From Bactrocera neohumeralis (lineage: Eukaryota; Arthropoda; Insecta; Diptera; Tephritidae): a stretch of DNA of 64,000 nt. The notes under the pieces were generated by a model. It did not search any database. It saw only the letters and a program-made list of their open reading frames with translations, and was not told where the DNA came from. Positions 9,908 through 19,836 of the stretch are shown piece after piece (position 1 is the first letter of the stretch; each line of letters begins with the position of its first letter). Location: positions 41,640,839-41,704,838 of the forward strand of contig NC_065919.1 in NCBI RefSeq assembly GCF_024586455.1, in the 5' to 3' direction. The position numbers and the translations under genes are program-made.

Positions 9908-10480
9908 TAGACTAATATGGTTTTTTTCGAGCGACTCTGCCATGATATCCAGCTTTGCGCAAAACTTTTCTAGCAGTTTCGGCACAAATTGTTTTCTTAA
10001 AGTTTATATTTACGTTTTCAATAGTATTTGTGGACGTAATTCGAGGGTTAACTTTCACCATATTTATTGTTTTGCGTTCTTCCCGGACTGATAATATTTT
10101 TGGACGGCCAGATCGCGGCTTTGACGTTAAAATTCCGGTTTTTTTGAAATTGTTTACTACACGCTGGACCGAGGAATACGTTTCTCCAATAGTTTGTCCA
10201 ATTTTTCTGAAACTTTCATCATCTTCCACAACTTAATGATAAATTTTCTTTCCGACAGACTAATTTCTTTTCCTTTGCTTTCCATTTTTTTTAATATTAT
10301 TAAAACGCGTCACGAGCTCTTTAAACGATTAATTATATTAAAACACAATAGAACCTACGCAAAAAGAAGAAACAAATTCGTGAAAATTAACGGTATTTCC
10401 AATTTAAGCAAACTGAACGCAGACTTTGTGGTGCCTATGTTTACTTGTTGTTACACTAAAATCCCGTTATCACAAAAATG

Positions 10481-10685
10481 AAAATAGGAATACATATTGT
10501 TGTTTTTGCATTTGGAACCTAAGAATATAAGGAAGAAATACATGTAAACAATTTAAACTGAATTATTTATTAATATTGAGTTTCTACTTCTCTTAAAAAA
10601 ATGTGTCCGGTGAACGCAGACTTTATGGGCTATGTGTATGTATATACAATCACATGTATAGAAGATTAATTAAAAAATTTTAAAT
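10481..10685. other. Repeat-end sequence, no gene
   Basis: AT-rich. The motif GAACGCAGACTTT(A/G)TGG occurs twice (10417 and 10612), probably marking terminal or subterminal repeats of the neighbouring Tc1 element. No coding signal seen. Confidence 0.4.
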
Positions 10686-11163
10686 ATGCTATTAGGATAT
10701 GAAGGTGCACCTAGGCAATTGTGGACGGCTCCGCTGCCAAGAAGAAAATGCTGCATTAGCAGCTGCGTTTCAAGGCAGGCGACGCTCTACGAATTTCCTA
10801 AGGGGGAAGATGTTCGACAGAGTTGGGCAAAGGCTTGCAACGTAGTTGCGTTCTTTTATTTGATGAAATCATCATTAAGTCCGACATAACTTATAATAGA
10901 GTTAGGGATATTATTGATGGGTTTGTAGACTATAGGAAGGCCATCGGGAAATGAAAGTAGGAAATAAGTGTTGTTTTCTTATCGTAAAAGAGTTAAGTTC
11001 AAGTTGGAAATATGTATGTGTTTTCATTCTATATTTCCAAAGGTGGACTTCTTACTCAATTTGAATAAAAATATCGCAGCACTAAAGTCCATTGGACTTA
11101 ATGTTAAGGCTTTAGTCTGCGACCAAGGGGCTTTAAATTCTTCTATTTTCAAATCAGTAGGAA

Positions 11164-12094
11164 CAAGAATGATAAAATACAAGATTACGACACTAGTTTA
11201 CAGTTAGTTTTTTTCGGTTTAGCTCTTGACAATTCTTACAAAAACAAATACATTGTTCAACAATTTCGTGACGTAACAGTTTTGCGTTGAGAAGAACAAG
11301 CATTGAAATGCATACAAATTGTAAACAGAAAAGAAAACACTTTTTGAAATTCCCAAAATAATATTAATTCATTCGTCTTTGCAGGAAAATTTTCAGTGGA
11401 ATGTTTAGAATATTGTAGCGAGAAAATATGTACATACATATATAATTAGTTTTAGGCACATCCACAATAAATAGAGTAGCATGTGTGGAAATTGTTCAAA
11501 TGAAGAAAACCAGTGTAAGTGTACTGTTGTATTTATTTAAATTTCTAAGCATAAATATATTAATTTTTTAAAATGAAATGTACAGTGGCTTGTTGTAATA
11601 ATTATTATGCAATTAAAGGATCGAAAACGAGTTTTTTTCAGTTTTCCGGCCGATTTAAAAGTTGCCAAAAAATGGGTGTTATTTTGCAAAAGAAATGATA
11701 TATTTAATACTAAATTAATAATTTCACAATTCTTTTATCATAATTTCATACATCTGAACTTATAATATTTGTATATATTTATATACAACACAAGAAACGT
11801 CTTCTCCATTTGAATCACAACTTAATAGACAATTTTATTATCAATAGGCTGATATACATATGTATTTCTTTAGAAATGATTCAAATCTTTTCACTCAACA
11901 ATATTCAATCGCTTCACTAAAACTTTTCATTAAAATCGAAAGAATTAATAATATTTTGCAAATTTACAAAAGTGTTTACTTTCCTGTTTACAATTTGCAA
12001 GCCATTTGACAGTTTTTCACTCTTGTTCTTCTCAACACGGAACTATGACGTTTCGTAATGGCGGTCGTCGTAATCTTGTATTCTATCATTCTTG
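11164..12094 (+). mobile_element. THAP-bearing TIR element with 8-bp target duplication
   Basis: AGTAGGAA is present at 11156-11163 and 12095-12102, and only once in the related P copy at 7468-7475, so the insertion and its 931-bp length are certain. Ends CAAGAATGATA and its complement start an imperfect inverted repeat of about 27 bp, and subterminal inverted repeats (GTTGAGAAGAACAAG) lie further in. An 8-bp duplication fits the P or hAT superfamily. A THAP start near 11573 favours P. It is too short to encode a whole transposase. Confidence 0.85.
11573..11730 (+). pseudogene. THAP domain N-terminal fragment
   Basis: ATG opens MKCTVACCNNYYAIKGSKTS then FFQF. After a one-base shift the reading is PADLKVAKKWVLFCKRNDIF. 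This has the C-x4-C pair, the phenylalanine-rich FFQF-P turn and the conserved Trp of a THAP C2CH finger; the final Cys-His part is not visible. It lies centrally in the 8-bp-duplicated element and is the only coding sequence seen there. Confidence 0.65.
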
Positions 12095-13526
12095 AGTAGG
12101 AATTAGTGAAGAAAAACCCTTTTACATGCACGAAGGTTCTAAAGTGTATTGCTTATTTGACTATTACTATCTAATTAAGTCCGTCCGTAATACGTTGCTG
12201 AAATATGATATTTCAACTTATGATGGAATAGTCACTTTTAAAGTTATTAAAAAACTTTACTTTGACCAAAGCAACACACATTTTAAAATCTGTCCAAAAC
12301 TAACGGAGTCCCATGTGTACCCCAGCGTCTTGTCTTTGAAAAAATGTCCGTCAAACGTGCCACTCAAGTGTTTAGCAATTCGGTCGCGGCTGGCATCGAA
12401 ATGGCTTACAGCCAAAATCTATTCGGCAGTCACGAATATTTAATAAAATGTATGTATAAAGCCTACGCAGTTATTTGTCAAGATCATTCATCGATCGATT
12501 TGACGATTTAGACTGCAAAATATTTGATACAAAAAATCCGTTAAAACGTTCACTTCTGAAAAATGATTCCGGGAAGATCCAACGCCTTTATGATCATATA
12601 GAGTTTTTAAAATCAATTAGGTTACCGAATGGTGTTCGGGTTAAGGGTATTGAAGGTTTTCGCAAAACACTTAGGGGAATTTTAATGTTGTCAGAAGAGC
12701 TATTTAGGGATCAAAGAGAATTAGATTTTATATTCCTTGGGAAGTTGAATTAGGATGCGTATGAAATTTTTTTTTGTAGAGTCCGAGCGAGTCAACGTAT
12801 TAATACCCATCCGACTGCCCATGAAATAATATTATATACATGTGTATGTATATACAATATATTGTAGGTCGTCTAATATCTATGAAGATACTTAAGCAAA
12901 ATTTTGAAAATAAGGAGGCGAATTGCGAGGATGATGATGTTAGTTTAGATTGGAATTTAGGCCCTGAAAATCGATCAGAAATATGAGCAACTCGCTCTGA
13001 AATCTTTTATTAATCCAGGCGAAAACTTCGTTGAAGAGAACGATGGAGCTGACGTTCAAATCAAGCGGAACTACAGAGGATATGGTATTTACCAGAAAAT
13101 TCTGTGTAGAATTTATTGCGAAAAGTGCAAAACGGCAATGATTAAGACACAGAGTGACTTAACGCTCTGATGAGGGCCTTCGAATAGGATAACAGCTAGT
13201 TAAGGCTGGTCAATCCTAGTGATAGCTCTTTAACGAATATGCTCATCATTCCAATGTTCGTTGTCTAATGTTGTCCGCTATACAACAAAAACCCGAAAAG
13301 GTTTTTCCTCAATGGTTTAATAGAGCCGATGAGTTTTTTGCTCACAAAATAAAATTGTTGGAGTATTTAGGGACAGTACTGCTCTTTAAAAATTCAAAGT
13401 GGCTTGTTAAAGAAGAAGTACTTAGGGAACGACATCGGAAGCGCGATGAAAAATAAAAAAAAAAAAACTTAAAAATAAGTTACAAGTCAGAACCCTTTGA
13501 CTATCGAACATCTTACTTTTGGGTAA

Positions 13527-13998
13527 GTGATGAAAGTGCAAAATAATAATATATTAACTTTATTATTATTTTGGATTTTTTATTTCTTGGTATCATGGTA
13601 CCATAGTACCTTTCAAAGTTTGCCAAGACCACCCTTAGAACCACTTCAAAATATTGAAATCGCGGAAATTGATTTGAGTGAAAGTTTTTTCCTGAAACAA
13701 AATTCATTTGTTTATTTTTGCGGCTATATGTATTCAAAGTTTTTAAAACCTCATAGTTGTGAGTCCGATACCTCATTTTGAAGAAGAAACTGATTCTCGA
13801 TTTCTTTTTTCTATGGAAAAAGAATATGAGGTCTGCAGTCTGGTCAAACCACCTGCAGACTTTATAAATTTCCTCGAAAAATTAGAGGAAATATTTTGCG
13901 AGAATTTTGATTCTTGCTGCCATATCCGTGGGTTTGCAAAATGTTTATCTGAAAAAATGGGACATGTAGAGCCGTTTTATTGCTGCGCCCTTCATTAG
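13527..13998 (+). pseudogene. P-element C-terminal fragment, lineage 3
   Basis: From about 13616 the plus strand reads LPRPPLEPLQNIEIAE, DLSESFFLKQNSFVYFCGYM and SKFLKPHSC. After a one-base shift near 13760 it reads FLFSMEKEYEVCSLVKPPAD, FINFLEKLEEIFCENF and FAKCLSEKMGHVEPFYCC, ending at a TAG at 13996. The same sequence occurs on the minus strand at 52290-52570, where it belongs to P lineage 3. Here it directly follows the end of lineage 2, so the two lineages are fused or one inserted beside the other. This copy supplies the C-terminus that is cut off at 52290. Confidence 0.7.
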
Positions 13999-14258
13999 GA
14001 TAAGAACGTATTTTTCAATAAAAATTATTAATAAACAGGCGAGCACAACTGCTTTCAAGCATGTGAAATTTTTATGTGTTGCACACATGTAAAATTTGTG
14101 TGAAGTCCTTTGTCCGGGTGTTTGTCTGAAAAAATCTTCATTGGTTGTCTGAGTTTTAATTTATTAACTTAATTTAATTTTGATATTTTGAAGTGCTTAA
14201 TTAAATATTACAATAGGAATGCACACTCGTATATTCTTGCTGTTAGGCACATTCCGCA
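13999..14258. other. Unassigned AT-rich spacer
   Basis: No coding or repeat homology seen within the window. Confidence 0.5.
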
Positions 14259-15329
14259 TTTTTATACTCTCGCAACAATGTTGCTAACGAGAGTATTATA
14301 GTTTTGTTCACATAACGGTTGTTTGTAAGTCCTAAAACTAAAAGAGTCAGATATAGGGTTATATATACCAAAGTGATCAGGGCGACGAGTAGAGTCGAAA
14401 TCCGGATGTCCGTCCGTCCGTCTGTCCGTCCGTCCGTGCAAGCTGTAACTTGAGTAAAAATTGAGATATCTTGATGAAACTTGGTACACGTATTTCTTGG
14501 CTCCATAAGAAGGTTAAGTTCGAAGATGGGCAAAATCGGCCGACTGCCACGCCCACAAAATGGCGGAAACCGAAAACCTATAAAGTGTCATAACTAAGCC
14601 ATAAAGAAAGATATTAAAGTGAAATTTGGCACAAAGGATCATATTAGGGAGAGACATATTTGGAAGTAATTTCTTTGGAAAAGTGGGCGTGGCCCCGCCC
14701 CCTACTAAGTTTTTTGTACATATCTCGGAAACTATTATAGCTATGTCAACCAAACTCTATAGAGTCGTTTCCTTCAGGTATTTCCATATACAGTTCAAAA
14801 ATGGAAGGAATCGGATAATAACCACGCCCACCTCCCATACAAAGGTTATGTTGAAAATCACTAAAAGTGCGTTAACCGACTAATAAAAAACGTCAGAAAC
14901 ACTAAATTTTACGGAAGAAGTGGTAGAAGGAAGCTGCACCCAGGCTTTTTTTAAAAATTGAAAATGGGCGTGGCGCCGCCCACTTATGGACCAAGAACCA
15001 TATCTCAGGAGCTACTAGACCGATTTCAATGAAATTCGGTATATAATGTTTTCTTAACACCCTGATGACCTGTACGAAATATGGCTGAAATCGGTTCACA
15101 ACCACGCCTTCTTCCAATATAAAGCTATTGTGAATTCCATCTGATGCCTTCTTTGTATAATACGAGTATAAACATTAGGAACCAATGATGATAGCGGAAT
15201 AAAACTTTACAAAAATACGGTATTTGAAAAATATGTAAATGACGTATTATGAAATCTCGATTATCACTTTACCATGCGAGAGTATAAAATGTTCGGTGAC
15301 ACCCGAACTTAGCCCTTCCTTACTTGTTT
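14259..15329 (+). repeat. R family repeat, copy R1 (full length)
   Basis: A 1.07-kb dispersed repeat with five copies in this window (also 42371, 47224, 50493, 51411). It starts TTTTTATACTCTCGCAACAA, where CTCTCG and CGAGAG form a hairpin, and ends with the hairpin GTTCGGTGACACCCGAAC followed by TTAGCCCTTCCTTACTTG-TTT. GCGAGAGTATAAAA near the 3' end mirrors the 5' tip. A (CCGT)n/(CTGT)n tract lies near 14409-14437. Five CACGCCC/GGGCGTG boxes occur at 14548, 14685, 14823, 14966 and 15103, that is every 137-143 bp and in alternating orientation. No credible protein is encoded. Confidence 0.85.
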
Positions 15330-16074
15330 ATGATAGGACCCTCCCCATCCCACCACATTTCATTTGAAAATTTTCAGGCTTTTGTTAGATTTCCACTGTT
15401 GGCATACATATAAAATATTATTATATATGTATGTATTTTTATACATACATACTTGTACATATTTATTTTATAATATTTTTCTATAAATGAATTGTTTTTG
15501 TTACTGTTAATTTATTTTCTGTAAATATTCGTTATTTAGTTTTAAGGTATATGGGTGCAAATAGTCCTCCGGGGGAACGACATCGGAAGCGTCCAAAAAA
15601 AATAGGTAACGCGCCTGGTTGAATACCTCATGGTGGTGTGGAAAATGCAATATAGGAACAAAAATATGTAAAAAAAAACAATAAATAAAATATACTGAAA
15701 TAAAACATTTTGTTATAATTTACTTTTTATTTGGGCTTATAATTATAAAAGCGGTAGAAAAAGGGTCCGCCAGTTTTGCTGTTCACAAAGTAAAACTAAA
15801 TGCAATAATGAAAATAAAAGTAATTAACAAATAACTGCGATAAGTTACATACTTAACCAAATTACATTTACTTGTTTTTTAAAGCTTAATTATCAATTTC
15901 CACATCGTTCATAATCGAACATAATTCACTAGATGTAAAAACGCGTAGATGCAAATGTTTTTTTTTAAATCGCTGCTTAGCCACCAACGCCACCAACTTT
16001 CATTTGATGAGTGTTTTTATTATTTGCTTGGCTGTTGTTAGCGTTGTTGCCATTATAGTAGTTTATGCAAGCAT

Positions 16075-16750
16075 ACGTAGCTCTTCCCGATGTTCTATCC
16101 GTTTTGATGGAGCTGGTTCCTCCCGCTCTCCCAATTCGGCATCATAATATTGCGCAGCACGATATTGTCGCAATTTCCATGTTATATGCTCTTCTATGGA
16201 GGTCAATTGTACATCCAAACGACATCGGTGCGTTTCATATGTAGCTCACCAATAGGTTGTCCAGGACAGATAAGCTCAGTGAACTTGGCTTTCAACAGGA
16301 AGGTTGGATCCCAACGCATGTCATAACATCGGTATCGCTACCATTTTTCATCTTTGCGCATAACACGATGAATCCATTCCACTAATTCGCTCATCTGGTA
16401 ACGCTTTGGTCTGCAAGGTGGGTGTTGAGTGTTTAGCATTATGGAAATTCAATTTTGCTCAAAACCTACCTAACAGCTTGATAAACCTGACCAGCAGTAT
16501 CGCTATCCTAAGCGCAATTGACAATAGCTTGTGCAACATCCGAATGTGCTCACCGTAGTATTTGCTCTTCAAAAAGTTTCTTCCATCCTCAAGCACTAAG
16601 CTCATTGGTTTGGGACTACCGTTTAAAGCAAACAAATAAACAAACGTTCTACACTAGCTTCTTTGCTGATTCTATAATAGAAAATTTTAAAATACATGGT
16701 AAATCTTTTGAAATAAAGTTTAATTTTAGCTTACCTAGCAATGCGACGGC
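16075..16750 (-). pseudogene. NDUFA9: NDUFA9 (ND-39) pseudogene, copy a
   Basis: NDUFA9 is an accessory subunit of mitochondrial complex I with a dehydrogenase-like fold. Minus-strand exons retain introns. The end of exon 1 (CGCATTGCTAG before a donor) lies near 16738. An exon at 16474-16622 carries NFLKSKYYGE then, shifted, AQAIVNCA and TAGQVYQAV. An exon at 16080-16419 reads KRYQMSELVEWIHRVMRKDE, YDMRWDPTFLLKAKFTEL, QLTSIEEH and YRAAQYYDAELG. This order matches my memory of insect ND-39. A coding stretch between KYYGE and AQAIV is deleted, as is one after HMKRTDVV, and a stop replaces a residue in the KW*RYR region. Because introns are kept, this is a DNA-level duplicate and not a retrocopy. 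Confidence 0.7.
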
Positions 16751-16949
16751 AAAAATATAAATATGGCTGTGAATGAGCATAATCTGGACCCCACTATTCG
16801 GCATGGTTGCTTAATTGTTCGTAACATTTTTCTGTGGTGAACATTTATTAACTTACCACAGTTAAAAAGAGGCATAAATAAAGAAATTAATTTCTCTAAT
16901 TCCATTAAATTCCGTATTTGCTCATATTGTTTTTTTCTCATCTTTATAG

Positions 16950-17140
16950 CATATCAAAATATTTTTTTTTTTACACAAATATATGTTAAAATGAAAATTT
17001 ATATCAAAAAAGTTTTACACTTATGATTGTTTTATTCAAAAGTAATTACAATACTTTTAAAGTTTTTATTTTGTTGCTATAGTGTCCCTAGACATCGTTG
17101 TATGCTCCCCACTCAATTTCTAGTATATTTCCGGATATTT
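16950..17140. mobile_element. Deleted fragment of the 5324-type Tc1 element
   Basis: Matches one arm of the 5324-6992 foldback (AGCATATCAAAATATTTTTT, TTATATCAAAAAAGTT, CCCTAGACATCGTTGTATGC, CAATTTCTAG) with several small deletions. A further 18-base match (TAATTCCATTAAATTCCG) lies upstream near 16895, separated by block sequence, which gives a mosaic. Confidence 0.7.
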
Positions 17141-17527
17141 AACCAATATTTTTGGGACAACTTTTCTATAAATTTTAAGAAAATAACACAATGCAACCAT
17201 TTTCCGGTTAAAAGTCGGCCATCTTGGATTCCAATAGAAACTCAATCCCTGACTCCCCTTGACATTTCTACAGTGGCACCACTCAGCTGTGCCTTTGTTT
17301 ACATAACATCAGCTGATAGTGACCTAACTCCTCTTCTACCGTGGATGGTACGATCACGAACGACATGCGTCTTTCAATCGTTTTTTTTTACTACCGTTTT
17401 TGGGATTTTCTATTGTCACTATTGACAATTATGTTTTCTCCTTCGCACTCATTCAAATAATGGAAGAAATGAAAGAAACTTTTTTTCATCGCATTTAGGT
17501 AAGCAAAAAATAACCCGAAAATGTGCG

Positions 17528-17743
17528 TTGATGTTAGTGCATAGAGAAAAAATGTGTAGTTGTATCGAAATATTTGACACAAGTGGGTAGCCTTGGTTGG
17601 CAGGGATGATGATGTTGGAAGAAATGAGAATATCTTTTTTTCACGCATTTGTAACCCAAAATGAGTTGATGTTAGTGCATTGAGAAAAAATTTGTAATAT
17701 TTGACACAAGTGGGTAGCCTTGGTTGGCAGGGATGATGATGTT
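17528..17743 (+). repeat. Direct duplication, about 130 bp, in P leader
   Basis: GTTGATGTTAGTGCAT...GACACAAGTGGGTAGCCTTG and GGCAGGGATGATGATGTT occur twice, at about 17528-17611 and 17658-17743. The corresponding leaders at 24890-25030 and 28590-28700 have a single version, so the duplication is specific to copy 1. Confidence 0.75.
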
Positions 17744-17936
17744 TGAGACGATTGTAGAGCAATATTTGTAATTTTTAGGGCGACATATTTACATGTGAAC
17801 GCATATAAATATGTATGGTGTGTATGTATGTATATCATTTGTGTGGGAATTTCATGAGCATATACCCATCATCGCAGTGGGTTTTGCCGCCGGTTTTAAA
17901 AACATACGATGTAAAAACGGAGAATACGCAATCTAA

Positions 17937-18550
17937 TGATATGTCATTTGAAGAGGTTGGAAATCCAAATGACATATCATTCGAAGAATTCGAAAAATAT
18001 TCACGTCTTCATGAAATAGAAATAAAGTGCAACGATGAAGAGAATATCTCTGTTTGCGACCACGAGCATTACGCTCGAGTAGCTAGGTGGTTTCAAAATA
18101 ATTCTTTGAAACAAGCCAAAAAAAATTAAAGAGCTGAAAAGGAGAGTTTTCTTATTGACAAGAAAATGTCAAGCTCTAGAGTAAAATATATTAACAGGAG
18201 ATGCAAATGAGCATGCAATTACGTTCGCAAAAATGATTGTGAAGAAAAAGAACTCATACAAAGAAAAGGAGAAAGCAATGGCATTGTATATGAATGAGAT
18301 GTCGTCTAAGCCATATAATTTTATGCGCGACGATTTGGGGTTTGCATTGCCCCACCAAAAAAAAAAAACATTTTTGCGTTGGCGTCCAGAGCAATTTAAA
18401 CACCTCCGAGGAATTGAAGGCTTAAAATTAACTTTTAAAACAATACGTTTTTATGCGATCAGGGTCCCAAAAATGCCAGATTGAGGCTAATATTGGGCTA
18501 CATTGCCGAAAAAACCATATCTTTTACCACAACAAAAATAAAATTACCAA
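17937..18550 (+). pseudogene. P lineage-1 transposase, copy 1, N-terminal part
   Basis: The plus strand reads NPNDISFEEFEKYSRLHEIE, ISVCDHEHYARVARWFQNN and QAKKN, followed by a stop at 18127. In the next frame come MIVKKKNSYKEKEKAMA (a charged, possibly coiled-coil stretch) and SKPYNFMRDDLGFALPH. It then jumps at GCGTTGGCGTCC directly to AGAGCAATTTAAAC, deleting the roughly 330-bp region that in copy 3 includes the LIFDEVS catalytic motif. A short degraded tail leads to the ITmD37E insertion. No THAP exon precedes it. The same deletion junction occurs in copy 2. Confidence 0.8.
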
Positions 18551-19835
18551 AGGACTGCATCGAATAAAATTGTCCGTTAAATTTTTTTCCTTATCGTGCA
18601 ATTAAAAATTTTAAATAAACGAATTTGTATCTTAGTAGCTCTGAAATAAATGCAAAAAAATATTATGTCTGCGTTAGGTCAATAAAAATTTATTTAACGC
18701 GAAAATGGCAAGCGAAGTTTAGTGCGCGAAAAAATTATCAAATTTTTTCAAAAGAAACCGCGGTGGTCGTTTAAGAAAATTGCCAAAGAGTTAAGGGCTA
18801 ACCCTAAAACCATTTCTCGCGTTATTAAACGCTTTAAGGAAGATGTGCGTGTTGACAGGAAGAAAGGTTCTGGTAAAAAGACGGGGCCACATGATCGGGA
18901 GAAAGCGAAGAACGTTGTTACCATTTTTAAGAAAGACCCAAGCATTTCGGGCAGGAAATTGGCGAGGAAGACTGGCAGCTCAGAATCTTTCGTACACAGG
19001 ACGAAGAAAGAATCTGGGCTGAAGACGTACAATGTACAGAAAGTCCCGGATAGAAACGCCGTAAAGAACGAAACCGCAAAACAACGAGCTAAGAAGCTAC
19101 GTTTTAGCGGACTTTTCTCAGCTACCTGGACAGGAATTTTATACAGCCGATTTTCGAGCAAATGTTGACAAAATTTCCAAAGAAATTTCTTGTGTGGCAG
19201 GCAATATGCAGTTGTGGCAAAAGGAGCAGCTCCTTCGTTACTTCGGGTACAATCAACAGCGAAATATATGTATGTATGTATGTGAAGGAACGTTTACAAA
19301 AGAGATTGCTATAGAAAAACTTTAAAATCGAGAAAAGTGTCCTTATTTGCTGACCTCGCTTCATGTCATTAAGCAAAACAGCCTTAGAGCTCCAACGGAA
19401 TGGAGTGATTTACGAAAAGTCTACATACCCCTGTGTGACTGTATGTACAATGGAAAAACAAAAACCCACCTAACTGTCAGAACTAAGGCCGATTGACAAA
19501 TAACTTTTCTATATTTAGTAAAAGGAGATTGAAGGCACAGAAAAAAGTTACCAAAGACCTTCATAATAATATTTTATTCAATAAGACCAAGTGGTCTTCA
19601 GCAGCTATAATCGAGTATCGACTACTATGAAAAAGTTCCCATTCCTCTAATGGTTTTTTGGGTCCTGTTTGAAAAAATAAAAATATTTATTTAACACATA
19701 ATTCTTGGTTTATTCTTCAGTTTTTTAAATTTAAAATAAATGTTTTATTTAAATATTTTAGTTTATAAAAATCAGACAACTGGTTTAAAAGATCTTTTCA
19801 TTTTTGTAACGGACAATTTTATTCGACGCAGTCCT
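18551..19835 (+). mobile_element. ITmD37E-type element inside P copy 1
   Basis: Ends AGGACTGCATCGAATAAAAT (18551) and its complement (to 19835) are inverted repeats of about 28 bp. TA follows on the right; the left flank is mutated to AA. It splits the P codons for N-K-I / Y-M-M, which are continuous in P copy 3 near 36210. An element with the same ends sits at the identical position in P copy 2 (22834-24137). Confidence 0.85.
18705..19500 (+). pseudogene. ITmD37E transposase, broken copy
   Basis: ATG at 18705 gives MASEV then a stop. The open part from 18722 reads REKIIKFFQKKPRWSFKKIA, KTISRVIKRFKEDVRVDRKK, GRKLARKTGSSESF and VPDRNAVKNETAKQRAKKL: an HTH DNA-binding region followed by the linker. 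It then jumps over the first catalytic motif (DDETYV in copy 2) to RFSGLFSATWTG, which is the shifted version of ADFSQLPGQEFY. Later fragments correspond to SLKTALEW and ELRPID-type motifs near 19380-19500. A TATG expansion at 19267 shifts the frame. Non-functional. Confidence 0.8.
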
Positions 19836-19836
19836 T

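Larger units (their letters stand above)
7741..10480 (-). mobile_element. Tc1-like element broken by two later insertions
   Basis: One minus-strand Tc1 transposase is split into three pieces. The N-terminal HTH part (9912-10229: ESFRKIGQTIGETYSSVQRV, RSGRPKILSVREERKT, ETARKVLRKAGYHGRVARKK) breaks at KKPY. It resumes at 8718 (NKSPEFWNQVIFSDESKFCI with the first Asp, KHGGGSIMVWGCM), then breaks at EFIES. It resumes below 7875 with a degraded LKQSAENLG-type segment that fades near 7760. The interruptions are the element at 8761-9907 and the MITE at 7878-8474. A frameshift precedes NKSPEFW. The second and third acidic motifs are lost. The precise outer ends were not resolved. Confidence 0.75.
10690..13456 (+). 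pseudogene. P-element transposase, lineage 2, with THAP start
   Basis: Opens with the N-terminal half of a THAP zinc finger (RRKCCISSCVSRQATLYEFP then QSWAKACN, 10740-10845), then jumps by deletion to AFFYLMKSS near 10855. It continues with NIAALKSIGLNVK and LVCDQGALNSSIF (11065-11150), is interrupted by an insertion at 11164-12094, and resumes at EGSKVYCLFDY (12130). Further segments are the KMSVKRATQVFSNSV-like stretch near 12340, DLDCKIFDTKNPLK (12508), GFRKTLRGILMLSEE (12652), FIFLGKLN (12730), KRNYRGYGIYQKILC (13060) and WLVKEEVLRERHRKR (13400). Numerous stops and shifts are present, including a TATATACATGTGTATG-type insertion at 12834. In D. melanogaster P the RNase H-like fold uses dispersed acidic residues; only the CDQG region is clean here. 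Confidence 0.8.
15330..17327 (-). repeat. NDUFA9-containing duplicated block, copy a
   Basis: Reverse complement of the block at 48612-50492. From the outer edge it carries an AT-rich flank, a conserved GTGGTGTGGAAAATGCA segment, the NDUFA9 pseudogene, a short divergent ATG-bearing segment (MAVNEHNLDPTIRHG on the minus strand from about 16775), and a GC-richer stretch (AAGTCGGCCATCTTGGATTC near 17213) that stops exactly at a P lineage-1 terminal repeat. The outer edge in both copies abuts an R repeat in the same relative orientation. Pieces of the Tc1 family seen at 5324 interrupt it around 16895-16915 and 16950-17140. Confidence 0.7.

Noticed and set aside
14243..14883. Open frames recurring in every R copy (for example HGRTDRRTDGHPDFD and SEICTKNLVGGGATPTFPK)
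   Set aside because: They lie on both strands, run through the CCGT/CTGT microsatellite and lack start or domain logic. Recurrence reflects copy similarity, not coding constraint.
18748..19161. 137-codon minus-strand frame over ITmD37E
   Set aside because: Mirror of the transposase HTH region. The same mirror frame appears over the second copy at 23654-23938.
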